In this document: positions 44,211 to 56,256 of the stretch, piece after piece
Layout of the letters: each line of letters opens with the position of its first letter
Numbering within the stretch: the stretch's first letter is position 1
From: Carposina sasakii
Taxonomy: Eukaryota > Arthropoda > Insecta > Lepidoptera > Carposinidae
Assembly: GCA_014607495.2 (NCBI GenBank)
Contig: CP053152.1
Coordinates: 8,618,001-8,682,000, forward strand
Direction of reading: 5' to 3'
Length of the DNA: 64,000 nucleotides
Notes under the pieces: model-generated
Seen by the model: the letters and a program-made list of their open reading frames with translations, nothing else
The model's database searches: none
Told to the model about the DNA's origin: nothing
Program-made: the position numbers and the translations under genes

Positions 44211-47094
44211 TTAAATGTTAAAGAAAGAGGTAGTGTTCAAATGGGATTTGACTAATTTTGCATAACTATCTTGTTTTCATACCTACTAGGTAATTTTTAG
44301 AAAACTTTCGGCTGGCTTCAAAGTTTGCATGTTTTTAGTATTCATGATGTTGAATTGTGTATGTTTATAAATAAAACAGTGTTCTTCCTGTTAGTTGACC
44401 ATACTTAAATGCGTGTAGCTAAGTTTAAAGGTCTCGATAGATAAACCCTCACATAGTGAGACCTCTCACTATCATGTATATTTTATTGTGTTTGTGTCTC
44501 ATTAACTGATTTATTGTCTTTTGGTACATTTGAATTATTAATTACCTAATTTCAATATGATAAATAGTAGATTTTAGGTATTTATTAACTACCTACTTGC
44601 TTTTTCCTATTGCGCCCGGGCGGATTATTTAATATACTTATGGATAATTAAAGTAAAATGAAACTCTTACCAGTCATACCTACTGATAATAATAACGTGT
44701 AAGTGCTTAGCTTTCTACACTTTTATGACACCCAATTGGGTTAGTGTGCACTAAATGGCTGAACCGACAGATGTGTCTCGAGGTATAGGAGGAGGTACAT
44801 ATTTCACAAACACTTCTCCCCATATCAACAGTGTAGGTATCGTGCAGATATAACGTTTCCATGTGCACTGCTACTTGCAGTTCCAGTGAGCTTAATTTAA
44901 TTATTGCACCGGGTAGAATGGTAGAAAGCGGCTATGCCCGGGCTGCGCTTCAAACTTCATGATGAGCTTTCCAATGTTTCCGCGCCTGTAAGTCCCCACT
45001 GAACTCCACCTTTGCCGATGTTTATTCTATTAGAAACACTCATTTCGTTGATCTCGTTACTTTTTATATGCCACCCATTTGCCTAGATACGCGCGTAATG
45101 ACGTGATTGGATAAAATATCTACTCTCTCTTGTTTATTCGTCCATTTAGATTATAATGTCAATTGCCGTCTATTAGTTACTGTGTAAATAAAATTATCAG
45201 TAGTTACCTAAGATGTTAAAGTCCTGTCAATGTTCCTTAGGCCTGGTTTTATTGTGAAATCACTGCATGCTGCCATTAATTTTGCATCGCGAGGCCCATG
45301 GTATTACACCTGGCATTTGAAGGTGAACCAGTTAAGTTGTTACCTGTTGGTCTCACGCCACGGCAACTGCTTCCACTGCGACCGTACAAGTACCGATTTC
45401 GTTGAAATTATAGGTGTGTAGGTATACTTGATACAAAATTACACACGCCAAGTCTGATGTTGATCGATCTTGCCGAGCTTACACTTTCTCCCAAGGCAGG
45501 CTGGTTTTAGATTGTATAGCACATTTACTCCATTTACAACATGCATATCAAACCTGTTGTACCTACTAGAACGCAGAAAATTGATCAAACTAGTAGTACT
45601 TACTATCGTCTCTGTTCAATGTTAACTAGTAGAAATACATATACAAATAGAACGATATAGAAGAGTTTGAACTATTTCTTTTACATCTGTAATCTGTGAA
45701 ATTCGATAATTTTATGTTACAGTTACTTTTACTACGGAACACAAAAAAATTATTACATACAATCTTCAGATTAGCCCAGCCTTTGTCCATGGCTGGTCCT
45801 TTCTAATTCTGTATGCGCAGGTCTACTAATAAAAAAACCTAAGTACTGGCTTCTTATATTTCAAATTAATTGAAGCCGGAAAACGTTCACAAAGAAGCTT
45901 TTAAAAGTTTTGATTTGTTCTCACAAGTTGTTAATTTATTTTTTTAATTTTGAAAATTTTTTATGAATCAATGTGGAGGGCATGAGCTATTAATATAAAC
46001 TGAATCATGAAATCTAAAATATAGTGAGAAAATTAATGTTTTCTTGCCTTTCAAAATAAGCTTGTTTTAGCGCCTAAGGTACTTAAACTAATAAAGTAAT
46101 CTAGGGAGTGTAGGGTAAACTAAAATTAAACATACTTCTTCATAAGTTGTAGAGCATACGTGTAATCGATGTTTTGTTATCTTGTAGGAGGCCGGCAGCG
46201 TCACGAATCGCTAATACAGATAGCTTGCCCGGTCCCCCTCATTGCTATATTAGCACCACGGCCCGAATTTACCGTGTTTGTGTAATAATCTGTCATAGGA
46301 CATTTAACAACCGCTATGCTTGATGCTGTTAATACTTCTAATTTGGGCTGCTTCATCATCTCACATCACCTTCTTAGTTCCGTTACGTTATTTTAGACTT
46401 ATTCACTCCAGCTACAAGTAACAAGTAATTCCCGTGGGAAAACTACATCAGTATCGAATCAGCAGACACCTTGTATTTCTAATGTCCTGTACCTGCCCTG
46501 CCTATAGTCTCTGTTAATCTTCGTTTCAGCCCTTTTGAATATTGGTCTGTAAATGTATTTCACTGTAGCCACTAAGGTGGGCTTCAAAATGCAAAATTGA
46601 AAAGACCATTTCAATTCACAAGCCGCTGCTGAATTCTAAGCAGAGCTAGGTCACCCATTTCTGTACGGTCCCAGATTGAAGCCGGGTGGCCATTATAAAA
46701 GCGAACTTACATTTGTGACTTTGCGACTTTTTGCAGTGAAAGCCATGGGAGGATTAGCTGCGTTGCGTAGGTACCGTGATCGTTCAATATTCGGGCGGGC
46801 GTTGTTAAGTAAGCGATAGGTGTTTTCGATTGCGGTTCAATATTTGGATTCAGGTGAATAGGGCGGTTTATCCCGGTCCCGCGTGGCGCGTGGAATTTTG
46901 GGCGACTGCCAACGTTGCTCGGTTCGCGGCTGCCGCGCCCGTGCTCTGTCGATACGTGGCAATTTCTAACCGTCACGCTAAAAGTGCATCTTTGTTACAT
47001 TGTATGTGTTGCAAAACATATTTAGCTGTCGCTTTCAGCTAAATAATAACAACCAATCTTTCATTACTTAGGTCCCTTATTTATAGGATTCCCA
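44211..47094. other. Noncoding sequence with GC-richer patches
   Basis: No supported gene. Patches at 44930-45010, 46190-46270 and 46740-46980 are GC-richer and hold overlapping short frames (up to 89 codons) without domains. An acceptor-like TGTTATCTTGTAG at 46175-46187 is followed by an early stop. Conserved noncoding sequence is possible but cannot be judged here. Confidence 0.4.
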
Positions 47095-47400
47095 CTTATA
47101 AAAACACTTCTCCATTAATATAATCCGTTAGGATATGGTTGATCGTTTCATCTTTAAACATTGTGATGAGGGATTCAGCTTTGTTTGCCGAGATTTGTAT
47201 AGCTAGTGTATAGCTATCGGGATGAAGAATAACGTTGCCAATATATAATTTAGAAAAGAGATGGTAAAATTCGCCATCCGAGTAATTGACCCGGTGGCTT
47301 AGTGGTTATAGCGGCTGGCACGGTTTGCAGTGGTCGTGGGTTCGATTCCCACTCGGGTGAAGAATTTTTTCCATTTTCTTTATTAATTATATTATAGGTA
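47095..47400 (+). mobile_element. tRNA-like repeat, single unit
   Basis: The unit starts TTATAAAAACACTTCTCC and runs through GGTTGATCGTTTCATCTTTA, AGCTATCGGGATGAAGAA and AGATGGTAAAATTCGCCATC to a tRNA-like module and AATTTTTTCCATTTTCTTTA. The same sequence forms a head-to-tail array on the minus strand at 63574-64000. The tRNA module is near the 3' end of the unit as cut here, but the tandem copy shows that unit borders are arbitrary. Confidence 0.75.
47289..47358 (+). ncRNA. tRNA-like module (tRNA pseudogene or SINE head)
   Basis: It has an A box TGGCTTAGTGG and a B box GGTTCGATTCC flanked by a perfect GTGGG/CCCAC T-stem. The acceptor ends pair as ACCCG/CGGGT with mismatches after that. The anticodon arm does not fold as a proper 5-bp stem with a 7-base loop, so it is unlikely to be a functional tRNA. 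The internal polymerase III promoter boxes look intact. The 63.7-kb copy has a mutated B box. Confidence 0.7.
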
Positions 47401-47577
47401 TTTGTTATTCGAAAGCTAACTAATCAAGATCACATACCTACCAACCACTCACTGAAAATTTGCTTAAAACACGTAACAATAAAGTTATTGCATATTTTAT
47501 TTGTGAATGTATGATGCCAGATTCCAGAATAATATAATTGATTTTAGTTTTACTAATTATTTATTTTGTTGTTTCAG

Positions 47578-47622
47578 GTGAGTAACGGCAATGTCATCGA
47601 TACAGGAACACCTACCCTACTG
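47578..47622 (+). CDS. Candidate 45-base internal exon
   Basis: A pyrimidine-rich tract and acceptor TTTTGTTGTTTCAG precede 15 open codons, VSNGNVIDTGTPTLL, then a GT donor (GTATTT, weak). The composition is clearly less AT-rich than the flanks. Length divisible by three and phase 0 fit the candidate donor at 32549. The protein string has no domain of its own. If real, the gene runs on the plus strand with a 15-kb intron before this exon and further exons beyond the window. It could also be chance. Confidence 0.35.
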
Positions 47623-49344
47623 GTATTTACCATTTTTATTCCTATCAGCATGGGAATGCTAAATGTTTCTAACTAACCTCACTTATTAGTTACGTACCTA
47701 GCATCTTCCATACACACACAGTATTACAATTAATTAAAATGACCTCATTGGGTTCATCTGCAAAGTACATTATTTCTATTAGATTTTTGTCATTAACCAC
47801 TTTTATTATGATTATAGTGATGCCGAAAAACATAATTTCTAGGTCATATCAATGCAGGTTAAAGCTGTACAAAAATCTAGGTAGGTCTCTCGTCACTCAG
47901 GTAGTGATGAAAACGATGAAATGTGATCTCTTTAAAAAAATTCAAGCTGTAGTTAACTTCCATGTTTTACGTTAAAAAAGAAGTAAGTAAGTACTTTTTT
48001 ATTCGGAATGCTAAATGTGCTGATGACATCTATTCACGGCGTTATTAAACAATTAGTTCGCCATTGAATTCGACGCGACACACTGTAAATGTGCCTTTAT
48101 GCTTTAGTTATCTTAATTACCAGTTGAACATAGAGATAATTACAAGTTGCTGAAGTTACAAACATAAGTTTATTTGGATCCAAGTAATATTCTTAGAAAA
48201 ACTTAATTTATGGGGTAGGTCATCGATAAAACATGATTTAATTTGTAAATAATATCTAACGTAAGTTGTTTTGGCATATTCTACTACATAATTATACGGT
48301 CACAGCCATGTAATATGGCAGTTTGTAGGGTTGAAAAAATAATATAACCTAGTTAATCATTTCGTTTATCGTTAATCATTTTGCGTTTTGTTTATTAACT
48401 TAATACAATTTTTTTAATCTAAGATGTCTATAAAAGTTATATGCTGCGCATTAGTAACGCCGGAAACAAAACTACATGGTTGGCATACTACTTAGACAAC
48501 ACCGAAGACAAATGCTAATTCCAATTCTACGTAAGAATAGTCCACCATCCGACTATTTTATGATACTTTGTTGTTTCTTTATGTTTCGTTTGTATTATAG
48601 ATCTTTTTTATACGTCTTTATTGAAAAATACTACGTAGTATGTTCTGGCCAATATGGAAGCAACATTTTTATAGTAGGTATCTACCTACATACAGTTTAA
48701 TTATCATTAAAATAGCCTGGTTTATACTTCGTTCACTTGTAGTCATCTCTCTGCACATTTGTTTGAGAACTTTGACCTGATTCTTTCAGTCCGGTAGTTT
48801 AAAGTTTAATTTTATTTCTGGTGAAATCCGCAGTACCTATTTATCTCGAGTGAAATGTAGCTTTAGGTCCTAAGTTACAATGCTTTGTGCTCGCATTTAT
48901 TAGTGACCATCTTATCCAGATGGAATTAAATTATTTCGAGTCTTGCCATACATAAAAAATCTTCTCATAGACTACGCCAAAAAGGAATAACGTTAACCAC
49001 TCAGATCCAACCAGACAAATGTATTGACATACAACCAGAGCTAAAATGCAAATGGAAACATTAGAAACCATTAATTAGGTACCATCTTCTGCCAGACAAC
49101 GTATATTATGACTGCATGACTGTAAACAATACATCCCCAAGGCGTTTTGATGTGAACACTCCTTGCCTCCAATCAGGCATGTAAGATTTCATTTTTCGGA
49201 ATGACGGAAACGTCACCCGTGATGTGTCAAGCTATCAATCGGAACGGGATAGGCTGGAATGGGATTCGCTAGTTGCACACGAGATTAGTGTCACTGACTG
49301 TTTCGATAATACTCGTGGACTATTATTTTCAGCAGGTTAATATT
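47623..49344. other. AT-rich sequence, no supported feature
   Basis: No transposon ends or frames of note; a 78-codon frame at 47739-47975 lacks any domain. Confidence 0.45.
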
Positions 49345-49620
49345 TTCTTCTTCTATGCCGCTCTGGGAGTAAAAAAAGGGACATATAATAAATACTACAG
49401 CTGCTTCTCTTCCCGGGCATACTGTACAAGTCAGTAGAGGGACAAGAGGGTCTTGGTGTTTTGTAGACGATGGGCTGACCACCTGTCACTACTAACCGAA
49501 CTTGTACAACTCAACTATACCCTCAAAATTGGTCAGAAGTTGCACCATGTGGTTCTATCGGCCCTTGGTGCTCTGCCTACCCCGTAAGGGATAAAGGCGT
49601 GATTATATGTATGTATGTAA
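49345..49620 (+). mobile_element. SINE-like element, longer copy
   Basis: It starts near TTCTATGCCGCTCTGGGAGT, then AAGTCAGTAGAGGGACAAGA, GACGATGGGCTGACCACCTG, CACTACTAACCGAACTTGTA, GGTTCTATCGGCCCTTGGTG, and ends GATTATATGTATGTATGTA. The opposite-strand copy at 55818-56085 matches over its whole length, and only the 3' tail occurs at 8214 and 17590. The (ATGT)n end suggests LINE-driven retroposition. No A/B boxes clearly visible. Confidence 0.7.
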
Positions 49621-50252
49621 TATTTTCTATCACACATAATTATTTACGTACATTTACTATAGGTATCTTAATACTATGTATTGTTATTTAATTAGATTCA
49701 TGCGTTTGTCTGTCGGATACGGAATATGATATGATATTACTTACTATTGATTTGTTGTTTATTAATTTATTATTATGTATGTAATTTTATTTTATATGGT
49801 GATATAGTGGGTGTTCGCTTAGGTAGCCTATTCGTTTGAGTTCATTGTAAATCTTTATAAATTTGTTACATAATAATATTTGATTTTAATTATAGATAGA
49901 AAGGTATTGTGTATTGCTGATGTAAAATATATGGTCCGGTCCTGTCGAATACGTCAGTCCGTGGTAATGAATGGCTTTGGAAAAGTTATGTTCGGGGACG
50001 AGAGATCCGGGGACAGGTGTAGCTCAGGAAATGTGATAAATTGGGGTAGCTAGAGCTAGGTAGGGGGATGTCCCAGATACAAATGACAAATAACTAAAAA
50101 TATGATCAGCTGCTCTGTACCTATAGTTTAATACTTCAGTAATATTATTTGTACTTGGTGTACATACCTTATTTTAAATGTATTTATTTACTTTTTTACT
50201 AGTGAATATTTTACACTTGAAAAACTGAACCAAGGTGTACGTACAGCCCCCG
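49621..50252. other. AT-rich spacer
   Basis: No element recognised. Confidence 0.45.
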
Positions 50253-50408
50253 TATTGGCTATCTTTTTTGACAGTTCATAGTCATGATCACTCATTGAAA
50301 CTTATTGAACTGGAAGTGACATGTAAGTGTGTGTTGTCAAAATTTTCTTCGGATAAGGCATTATGCCACTTCCAGTTGTTGAGTTTCTGTCAAAAAAGAT
50401 AGCCAATA
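50253..50408. mobile_element. 156-bp TIR element
   Basis: TATTGGCTATCTTTTTTGAC plus AG at 50253-50274 is inverted exactly at 50387-50408. Inside, AACTGGAAGTG and CACTTCCAGTT form a second inverted pair, so most of the element can fold back. Noncoding; no clear target duplication. Confidence 0.7.
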
Positions 50409-50409
50409 G

Positions 50410-51589
50410 GCCTGCTGGACATCTAAAAATGTACTTAAAACATGTATCATCACATCACCTATACTAATATTGAAAGTACATAGCTTCTTTTAGATAGGTA
50501 AGTATCTAGCTATTATAACAGTTTGATTTCATTATCATTAAATTAAAGTTAAACATGTAATATAATTATATCAAGTAAGTTTTCAAAATATGACACACAA
50601 TCTAATATCATCATGATATCAAATCGAAATTACCGCGGAGTGTCCCCTTTGAGAGTTGTTATGCATCGAAGTACCATTAAGATCCCGCCTGGAGCAGTGC
50701 CAGAGCGTGAGTATTATTAGCACGCCGACAACGTCCGAGTTAATCAAGCTCAAATAAGATCAATATTTTCCGTAGGTGATGGTCTCAGGGCCGGCCCGTC
50801 AGGCAGGATTACCGGCGGACGGCTCGCGACGTCCCCGCCCGGGCTTGCAATCCACTATATTAACCTAATTACGTTGCCTTGCTAGTAACGTACCTACATA
50901 AATTAAAGCATCTGGCCGCACAGCGTTTGATGTGACACTTTACTTGAGTACGCACTAAACTTCACTAGCGTACGATGTTTACAATGAATACTTTGGCTAC
51001 CTACCAGTGATGAAAGCTGTTGTTGAACCCGGACCGGTACGCGGCTTTTTTCTTAGAAAATTAAACGGCATGCTACTGCGATTCGTTTCATGCATTGGCA
51101 CAAATGATGTAGAGGTATACGCATAAAAGAGAAGAAAGTTGGACTAAAAGTCGAGTATACCTAATTTGACAGATTTTTCAGTTTCATTTCTTCCTATTAT
51201 TTTTTAAATAAGCTAGTTACCTACTCTACAACTAAAATACTAAGTCTTACTAAAATCTTGATTATAACTTCATTAGAACAGCAACTAGAAATTTCTAAAC
51301 GGATAGGTAAATTAATAAAAGTTAAATAACGTTATAAAATGTACTTCTTTAATCTCAATAAACACATCACACGTCGAAAGGCGTAAAACACTGAGCATAA
51401 AATATAATAGGTAATATAATTGGCACTTTCTATCTTCTGTTCTGTTTGGTTGAGAATAAATCTACCTCACAAGCATGATTGAACGCGTGAGAGCGCAGCG
51501 TGCCGCGAAGAGAAATGTTGTAATTATCATGTACCTAGCTCATTATAATATTGCAATGTGCGAGTGGCATGCAAATTCTAGTATCTTAT
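50410..51589. other. Noncoding sequence with a GC-richer block
   Basis: 50640-50870 is distinctly GC-richer (CCCGCCTGGAGCAGTGCC, GGCGGACGGCTCGCGACG) but has no long frame. It might be regulatory or an unknown repeat. The rest is AT-rich. Confidence 0.4.
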
Positions 51590-52075
51590 TCTTACTCTTT
51601 ATTGCACATACACAAAATAATATAGCATACAAGATAAAAGAAGAGATGCAGGTACAATGTATCTTTCTATTAATTGTATAGTTTGTATTCTACGTAGTAG
51701 TTAATACATACATATTTACACGGCTGTGCACCTAAAATGGGCTAGCCAGAGCTGCAGGATCACGAAGGAGATTCTTACAGCTACGTTTAACATGGCGAGA
51801 TCAGGATTGATCACTGATAAGTTGCTAGCTCATCACGCTGATGGACGCGAGTCCAGTGCTGCACAGCAGCACGTCCAATCTAGCCGCCACCGTCCTCACC
51901 AGACTGTTGGTGCTGCGCCGCACCCGGTGCATCAGTGATGCTGTACGTTTCCTAATAGCTGATAAGGTATTAACTTCGGATTCCGCAAGCATCCCCGAAG
52001 CACTACAGGGGCGGCGCATCCCCATCAGCACCCTGAAAGCATTATTATACTGAGTGCGCAGCGCTCTGTATGCTA
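51590..52075 (-). pseudogene. 5'-truncated LINE, reverse transcriptase C-terminus and 3' UTR
   Basis: The minus-strand frame from 52061 to about 51828 reads LRTQYNNAFRVLMGMRRPCS, then ASGMLAESEVNTLSAIRKR and HRVRRSTNSLV. A YNNAFR...(S)ASGMF-AE...RKR...S.NS series is the conserved C-terminal part of reverse transcriptases in one arthropod LINE group. Downstream are a short 3' UTR and a GTGTATGTGCAATAAAGAG end at 51590. The catalytic RT core is missing. Fragments of the same family are at 22047-22375. Confidence 0.6.
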
Positions 52076-52773
52076 ATAATACGCAATTAATCATCATACT
52101 AATTACATTAGAATTTAAAAAAATTGCAAACAAATTCTCATTATTCCGCTTAGTAACTTCTCGTAGGTACTTAGGTAGGTAGTATTAAGATTTCACTGAA
52201 AATTTATTATGCAGAGCGAGCACTTGATATACTCGTACCAGTCGAAAAGCTGTAATTGACACAGAAATCCCAATTTGCGGGTCGCGTGAATTGTAATTAA
52301 AATTCGTTTAGTAAGCATATGATTGAAAAAAGTTAATTAACGTGATCGTCGGGCCGTTAAATAGCGTTCACCTGGGTGCAGTACGAGATTGCTGCGATGC
52401 ATTCATCCAGCTTGGCCCGCCCCGAGACGCAACGCCGACTAATACCCACGCTACCATATTATTTAAACGCTTCAATGGATATTATGCCCTGGGAGTTTTC
52501 CACTGTTTTCCATTTAGAAATGAAGAAGATTATGTACCCTTTTCTATTTTAAGACCTTTCACTAAACCTCCTAGACATAGTGGATATTATACTACTATAT
52601 TATTGTATCTTCTTTGATGTAAATTTAAAGTAACGTGCTAGCATAATGTAACCCACACATTATGTCCGTTCTTTATTCAGTACACTTGTAAGATATCTGG
52701 AGTTGGTATTGCTAAACATATCTATTCTCATTGACTCAAAAGCTAAGTACATTTATGTCTTATCTATCTATCT
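52076..52773. other. Noncoding spacer
   Basis: A moderately GC-rich stretch at 52340-52460 and a 91-codon plus-strand frame (52342-52617) have no recognised domain. Confidence 0.4.
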
Positions 52774-52973
52774 TCTATACATATAATAAAATTGTAACGG
52801 ATCGATGTTTGTGCACGCTAATCTCAGAGACGGCTGGATCGATTTCGATGCAGTTTTCAGGAATATATTGTGAAATGTTCCACTTAACATATAGGCTACT
52901 TTTTATCCCGGATAATTTCAACATTTTGTTTTTTTCTGCAGTCCACGCGGGCGGAGTCGTGGGCGTCCAATAG
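52774..52973 (+). mobile_element. Helitron-like repeat, copy 3
   Basis: Plus orientation: it starts TCTATACATATAATAAAATT and ends GCGGAGTCGTGGGCGTCC followed by AATAGT, where the terminal CTAG has mutated. It lacks the MITE of copy 1 and so shows the empty TA site. About 200 bp, noncoding. Confidence 0.5.
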
Positions 52974-53380
52974 TGTCTTAATATAATGCAGAAATATCAC
53001 GGTCGTAATATCTACTGGGGAAAGTATTCGGGTCAGTTAGGGAGTTGTTTGTAACCGGCTCTATGGCGGTTACTGATAGATAGTCAGCACTTTGTCATTT
53101 AGTGCTACTAAATGGCAAAGATTCTTAGTATTCTTTATTGTACACATAAATTTTTATCATAGACAGTAAGTTGTAAAAGAAATAGTACAAAGGCGAGCTT
53201 ATCTCTAAAAGAGATTTCTTCCAGCAAACCATTAAGTACAAAGAAAATTTTATAATATAAAAGGAATATCATATGTGCACACGTATTAAAATATAAATAA
53301 ACTTAACACAAAATAAATATATTTACTAAATAATAACAATACTTAATTATCTAGTTAGATACATACATAATAGGGACATA

Positions 53381-53383
<3 letters not shown>

Positions 53384-53425
<42 letters not shown>
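53384..53425. repeat. (AT)n microsatellite, 21 units
   Basis: Uninterrupted AT alternation within the 3' untranslated part of the LINE. Confidence 0.95.
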
Positions 53426-53430
<5 letters not shown>

Positions 53431-53567
53431 ATACTACTACATACTAATTTATCCATACAATACATACAAACATTATATTGTGACCTATTCAAACTATATC
53501 AGATGAAACAAAATTGTGCACAGTGAAAAAATTAAGGAAGAGACAGGTAATAGTTTCTTAACCTATT

Positions 53568-55743
53568 TTAAAAAATGCCTATGGACGGAGAGTCTCTTAT
53601 GGAGTGCGGAAGTGAGTTCCACAGTCTAATTGCATATACAGTAAAAGAATACCGATAGGCTCCGGAATTATGTCGTGGAGTTTTGAGTAGAGAAGCAGTC
53701 ATTGACCTCCCGTGAGAAAAGGTATTCAAAACGTTCACTTAGATAAGTAGGAGAAATCGACATATAAAGAATTTTAAATAAAAGCGATAACATGTGTGCA
53801 TTCCGGCGAAATCTGATTGGGAGCCATTTCAGCTCTTTTCGAAAATGAGATACGTGATCATACTTGCGTAGTCCGTAGATGTAACGAATATCCAAGTTTT
53901 GAAGTCTTTCAAGTTTGTCGAGCAGCTCCTCATTGGCATCGGGGTAACAAACGTCAGCATAGTCAAGTAACGGGAGGATAAGGGATTGAGCCAAATAAAT
54001 TTTGGTTTTGAAAGGAAGAAAACTTTGAAGTCGCTTAAGGGAGTGAAAAGTGACAAACACCTTTCTACACACATCATCAACCTGAGGCGACCAAGATAGA
54101 AAACGGTCCATAGTAATTCCTAGATTCCTTACCTTATCTAAATATGGTATCACTGTTCCACTATAGAGAAGATCAGGAACGTCATGCCGAGTAAGACAGC
54201 TGTGTAAAAACTTGCTACCAATTATTATAGCCTGAGACTTATTAGGGTTTACAAGAAGGCCATAAGACTTAGCCCAGTCTCGAAGGCGATCCAAGTCTAA
54301 ATTGAACCGTACCACGGCCGTCCCGACATCCTCAACATTAAAGTGCCGATAGATCTGCAAGTCGTCTGCGTAAAGATGGAAAGAGGAAGATAGTCGGCTG
54401 GTGACAGAGTTAATAAAAATTGAGAACAAGAGAGGAGAGAGAACGCCACCCTGCGGTACACCTGTAGCAAGCTCGCACCAGTCAGATGAAAACTCGTCCG
54501 AACGTATACATTGCACGCGCCCTCTGAGGTAAGTATTAAACCAGGCTACAGCCTCAGGAGAGACGTTAAGAGAGCCGAGGATACCCAATAAAATGTCAAA
54601 GTCTACACAGTTGAATGCGCTGCTGAAGTCTAATAGTGTTAAAATGGTGAGCTGTTTGTTATCAATGGCCAGCCGAATATCATCAGTCACCTTCAGCAGC
54701 GCAGTAACCATGCTGTGTCCAGCTCTAAATCCAGACTGAAATGGGTTTAACAGGTTATTAATGGACAGGTTGGAAGAGAGTTGGCTATGTACTACAGATT
54801 CAAGGACCTTGGATAACAGAGGAAGGATGGAGATGGGACGATATTGAGAAAAGGATGTTGGATTAGCTGTTTTGGGCAAGGGTATGATATTAGCTTTTTT
54901 CCAGACTGCTGGGAAGGAGCTCTCTGTCAAGGAAAAGTTAATTATATGTTGGATAGTTCATAGGAGTTCAGTAAGAATGGGATGCAACATTTGGGAACTA
55001 ATTTTGTCATCGCCCACAGCTTTGGAGGAAATGGAGAGGATAGCTTTCTTAACATCATCTGTGGCTACGCGACTAAATTTAAAAGGGTCACAAACAGGTT
55101 TGGGCTTGTCAATAAGTGACAGAAGAGTGTTACTTTTTATTTTGTCATCCATGGTGACAGGAGGAGTGGAGAAATGTTGATTTAAGGAATTAAGGTCAAC
55201 TTTGCATGAGGACGACTCTGAACATTTACCCACCCCTAGCGTTTTTAGGAACTTCCAAATCTGTGATGAGTTGCATTTCTCAATTGAGCTATGGATGTGA
55301 CGTCTCCTAGCATCTCTACACAAACGACCACAAAAATTTCGCAGACTTTTATATAATGCGTGATTGTCAGCAGTAGGAAATTGTTTAAATTTTAGTTTGG
55401 CTCGATCACGCTTACCCATATGTTTCCTGATGTCATCAGTCAACCATGGCGCAGGCAGATGCTTCACTCTTGTTCTCTCCAACGGAGCGTGCTTATCAAA
55501 GAGACATAAAATAATCCGATTAAAGTGCTCCACCTTATCGTCCACGGTCGAACTGTCAAGTACGGGTGACCAGTCTATTGCCAATGCATCCCTTTTAAGT
55601 GCCTCGATATCCACACCCTTAAAGCTCCGGAGCAGTAAGTATTTAGGTTTACATTTTGGAGCACGCACTTTATATGAAATGTAAATAAGGTCATGGTAGG
55701 AAAATGGCGCAGTGAGTTGACCAGATTCTAGATTTCTATTATT
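53568..55743 (-). pseudogene. LINE ORF2: endonuclease C-terminus plus reverse transcriptase
   Basis: Read from about 55740 down, the frame opens with SYHDLIYISYKVRAPKCKP, the C-terminal edge of the AP-like endonuclease. A linker of about 230 residues (DKHAPLERTRVKHLPAPWL) follows. A TGA at 54958-54960 interrupts it, and the same frame resumes through the RT: YRPISILP, GFRAGHS, the catalytic Asp of LTLLDFSSAF, GVPQGGVLSPLLFSIF, FHLYADDLQIY with both catalytic Asp present, VNPNKSQ, then the thumb YGLRKYDHVSHFRKELKWLP. A frameshift near 53685 moves the conserved tail (RHNSGAYRYSFTVYAIRLWN, SLPHSI) into another frame that ends at 53568. All RT catalytic residues are intact, so the lesions are few and the copy is fairly young, but it cannot make a full protein. 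Confidence 0.85.
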
Positions 55744-55817
55744 ATTTTAACGTTTAATTATTTTTCTATGTTTTAAATGTTATTCGGCAGAATTGTACGC
55801 ACAATACGGGCCAGAAA

Positions 55818-56085
55818 ATATGCATACATACATATAATCACGCCTTTATCCCTTACGAGGTAGGCAGAGCACCAAGGGCCGAAAGAACCACATTATGACC
55901 AATTTTGCGGGTATATTTCAGATGTACAAGTTCGGTTAGTAGTGACAGGTAGTCAGCCCATCGCGTACAAAACACCCAAGACCCTCTTGTCCCTCTACTG
56001 ACTTGTACAGAATGCCTGGGAAGAGAAGCAGCTGTAGAATTATACTTTTTTTTTTCACTCCCAGAGCAGCATAGAAGACAGAAAG
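55818..56085 (-). mobile_element. SINE-like element, longer copy
   Basis: Minus-strand copy of the 49345-49620 element: CATACATATAATCACGCC (tail), GCAGAGCACCAAGGGCCG, GTTCGGTTAGTAGTGACAGG, CTCTTGTCCCTCTACTGACT and CTCCCAGAGCAGCATAGAAG. It lies just upstream of the truncated LINE. Frames of about 98 codons here are incidental. Confidence 0.7.
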
Positions 56086-56256
56086 TATGCCTTGAAAGAT
56101 TTTTGACTATGTAACAAATTAGTACGTTGTTAGAGGTAAACGTGGCCAAAATTCCTGATTTGGAACTGAAGTAGATCTCAAAACAGTTCCAACTAGAATA
56201 AATTTGTGAAACATCATTCTAGTTAAAAAGTATTCAATTGACGGGTTTTGCCTATA

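Larger units (their letters stand above)
53140..55745 (-). mobile_element. CR1/Jockey-like LINE, 5'-truncated
   Basis: A non-LTR retrotransposon on the minus strand. It begins inside the endonuclease domain near 55740 and includes linker, reverse transcriptase and thumb. A 3' UTR of about 430 bp with an (AT)n tract (53384-53425) ends at ACAATAAAGAATACTAAGAA near 53140. The abrupt 5' truncation is typical of incomplete target-primed reverse transcription. The clade is inferred from motif style (YADD context, LWNSLP tail). Target duplications were not found. Confidence 0.8.

Noticed and set aside
46175..46270. Acceptor-like TTATCTTGTAG followed by a GC-rich stretch
   Set aside because: Frames after it stop quickly and there is no matching donor.
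49291..49482. 63-codon minus-strand frame, and its counterpart at 55853-56149
   Set aside because: Both fall inside copies of the same SINE-like element and are not genes.
53829..54080. Short minus-strand frame inside the LINE
   Set aside because: It is an out-of-frame shadow of the reverse transcriptase.
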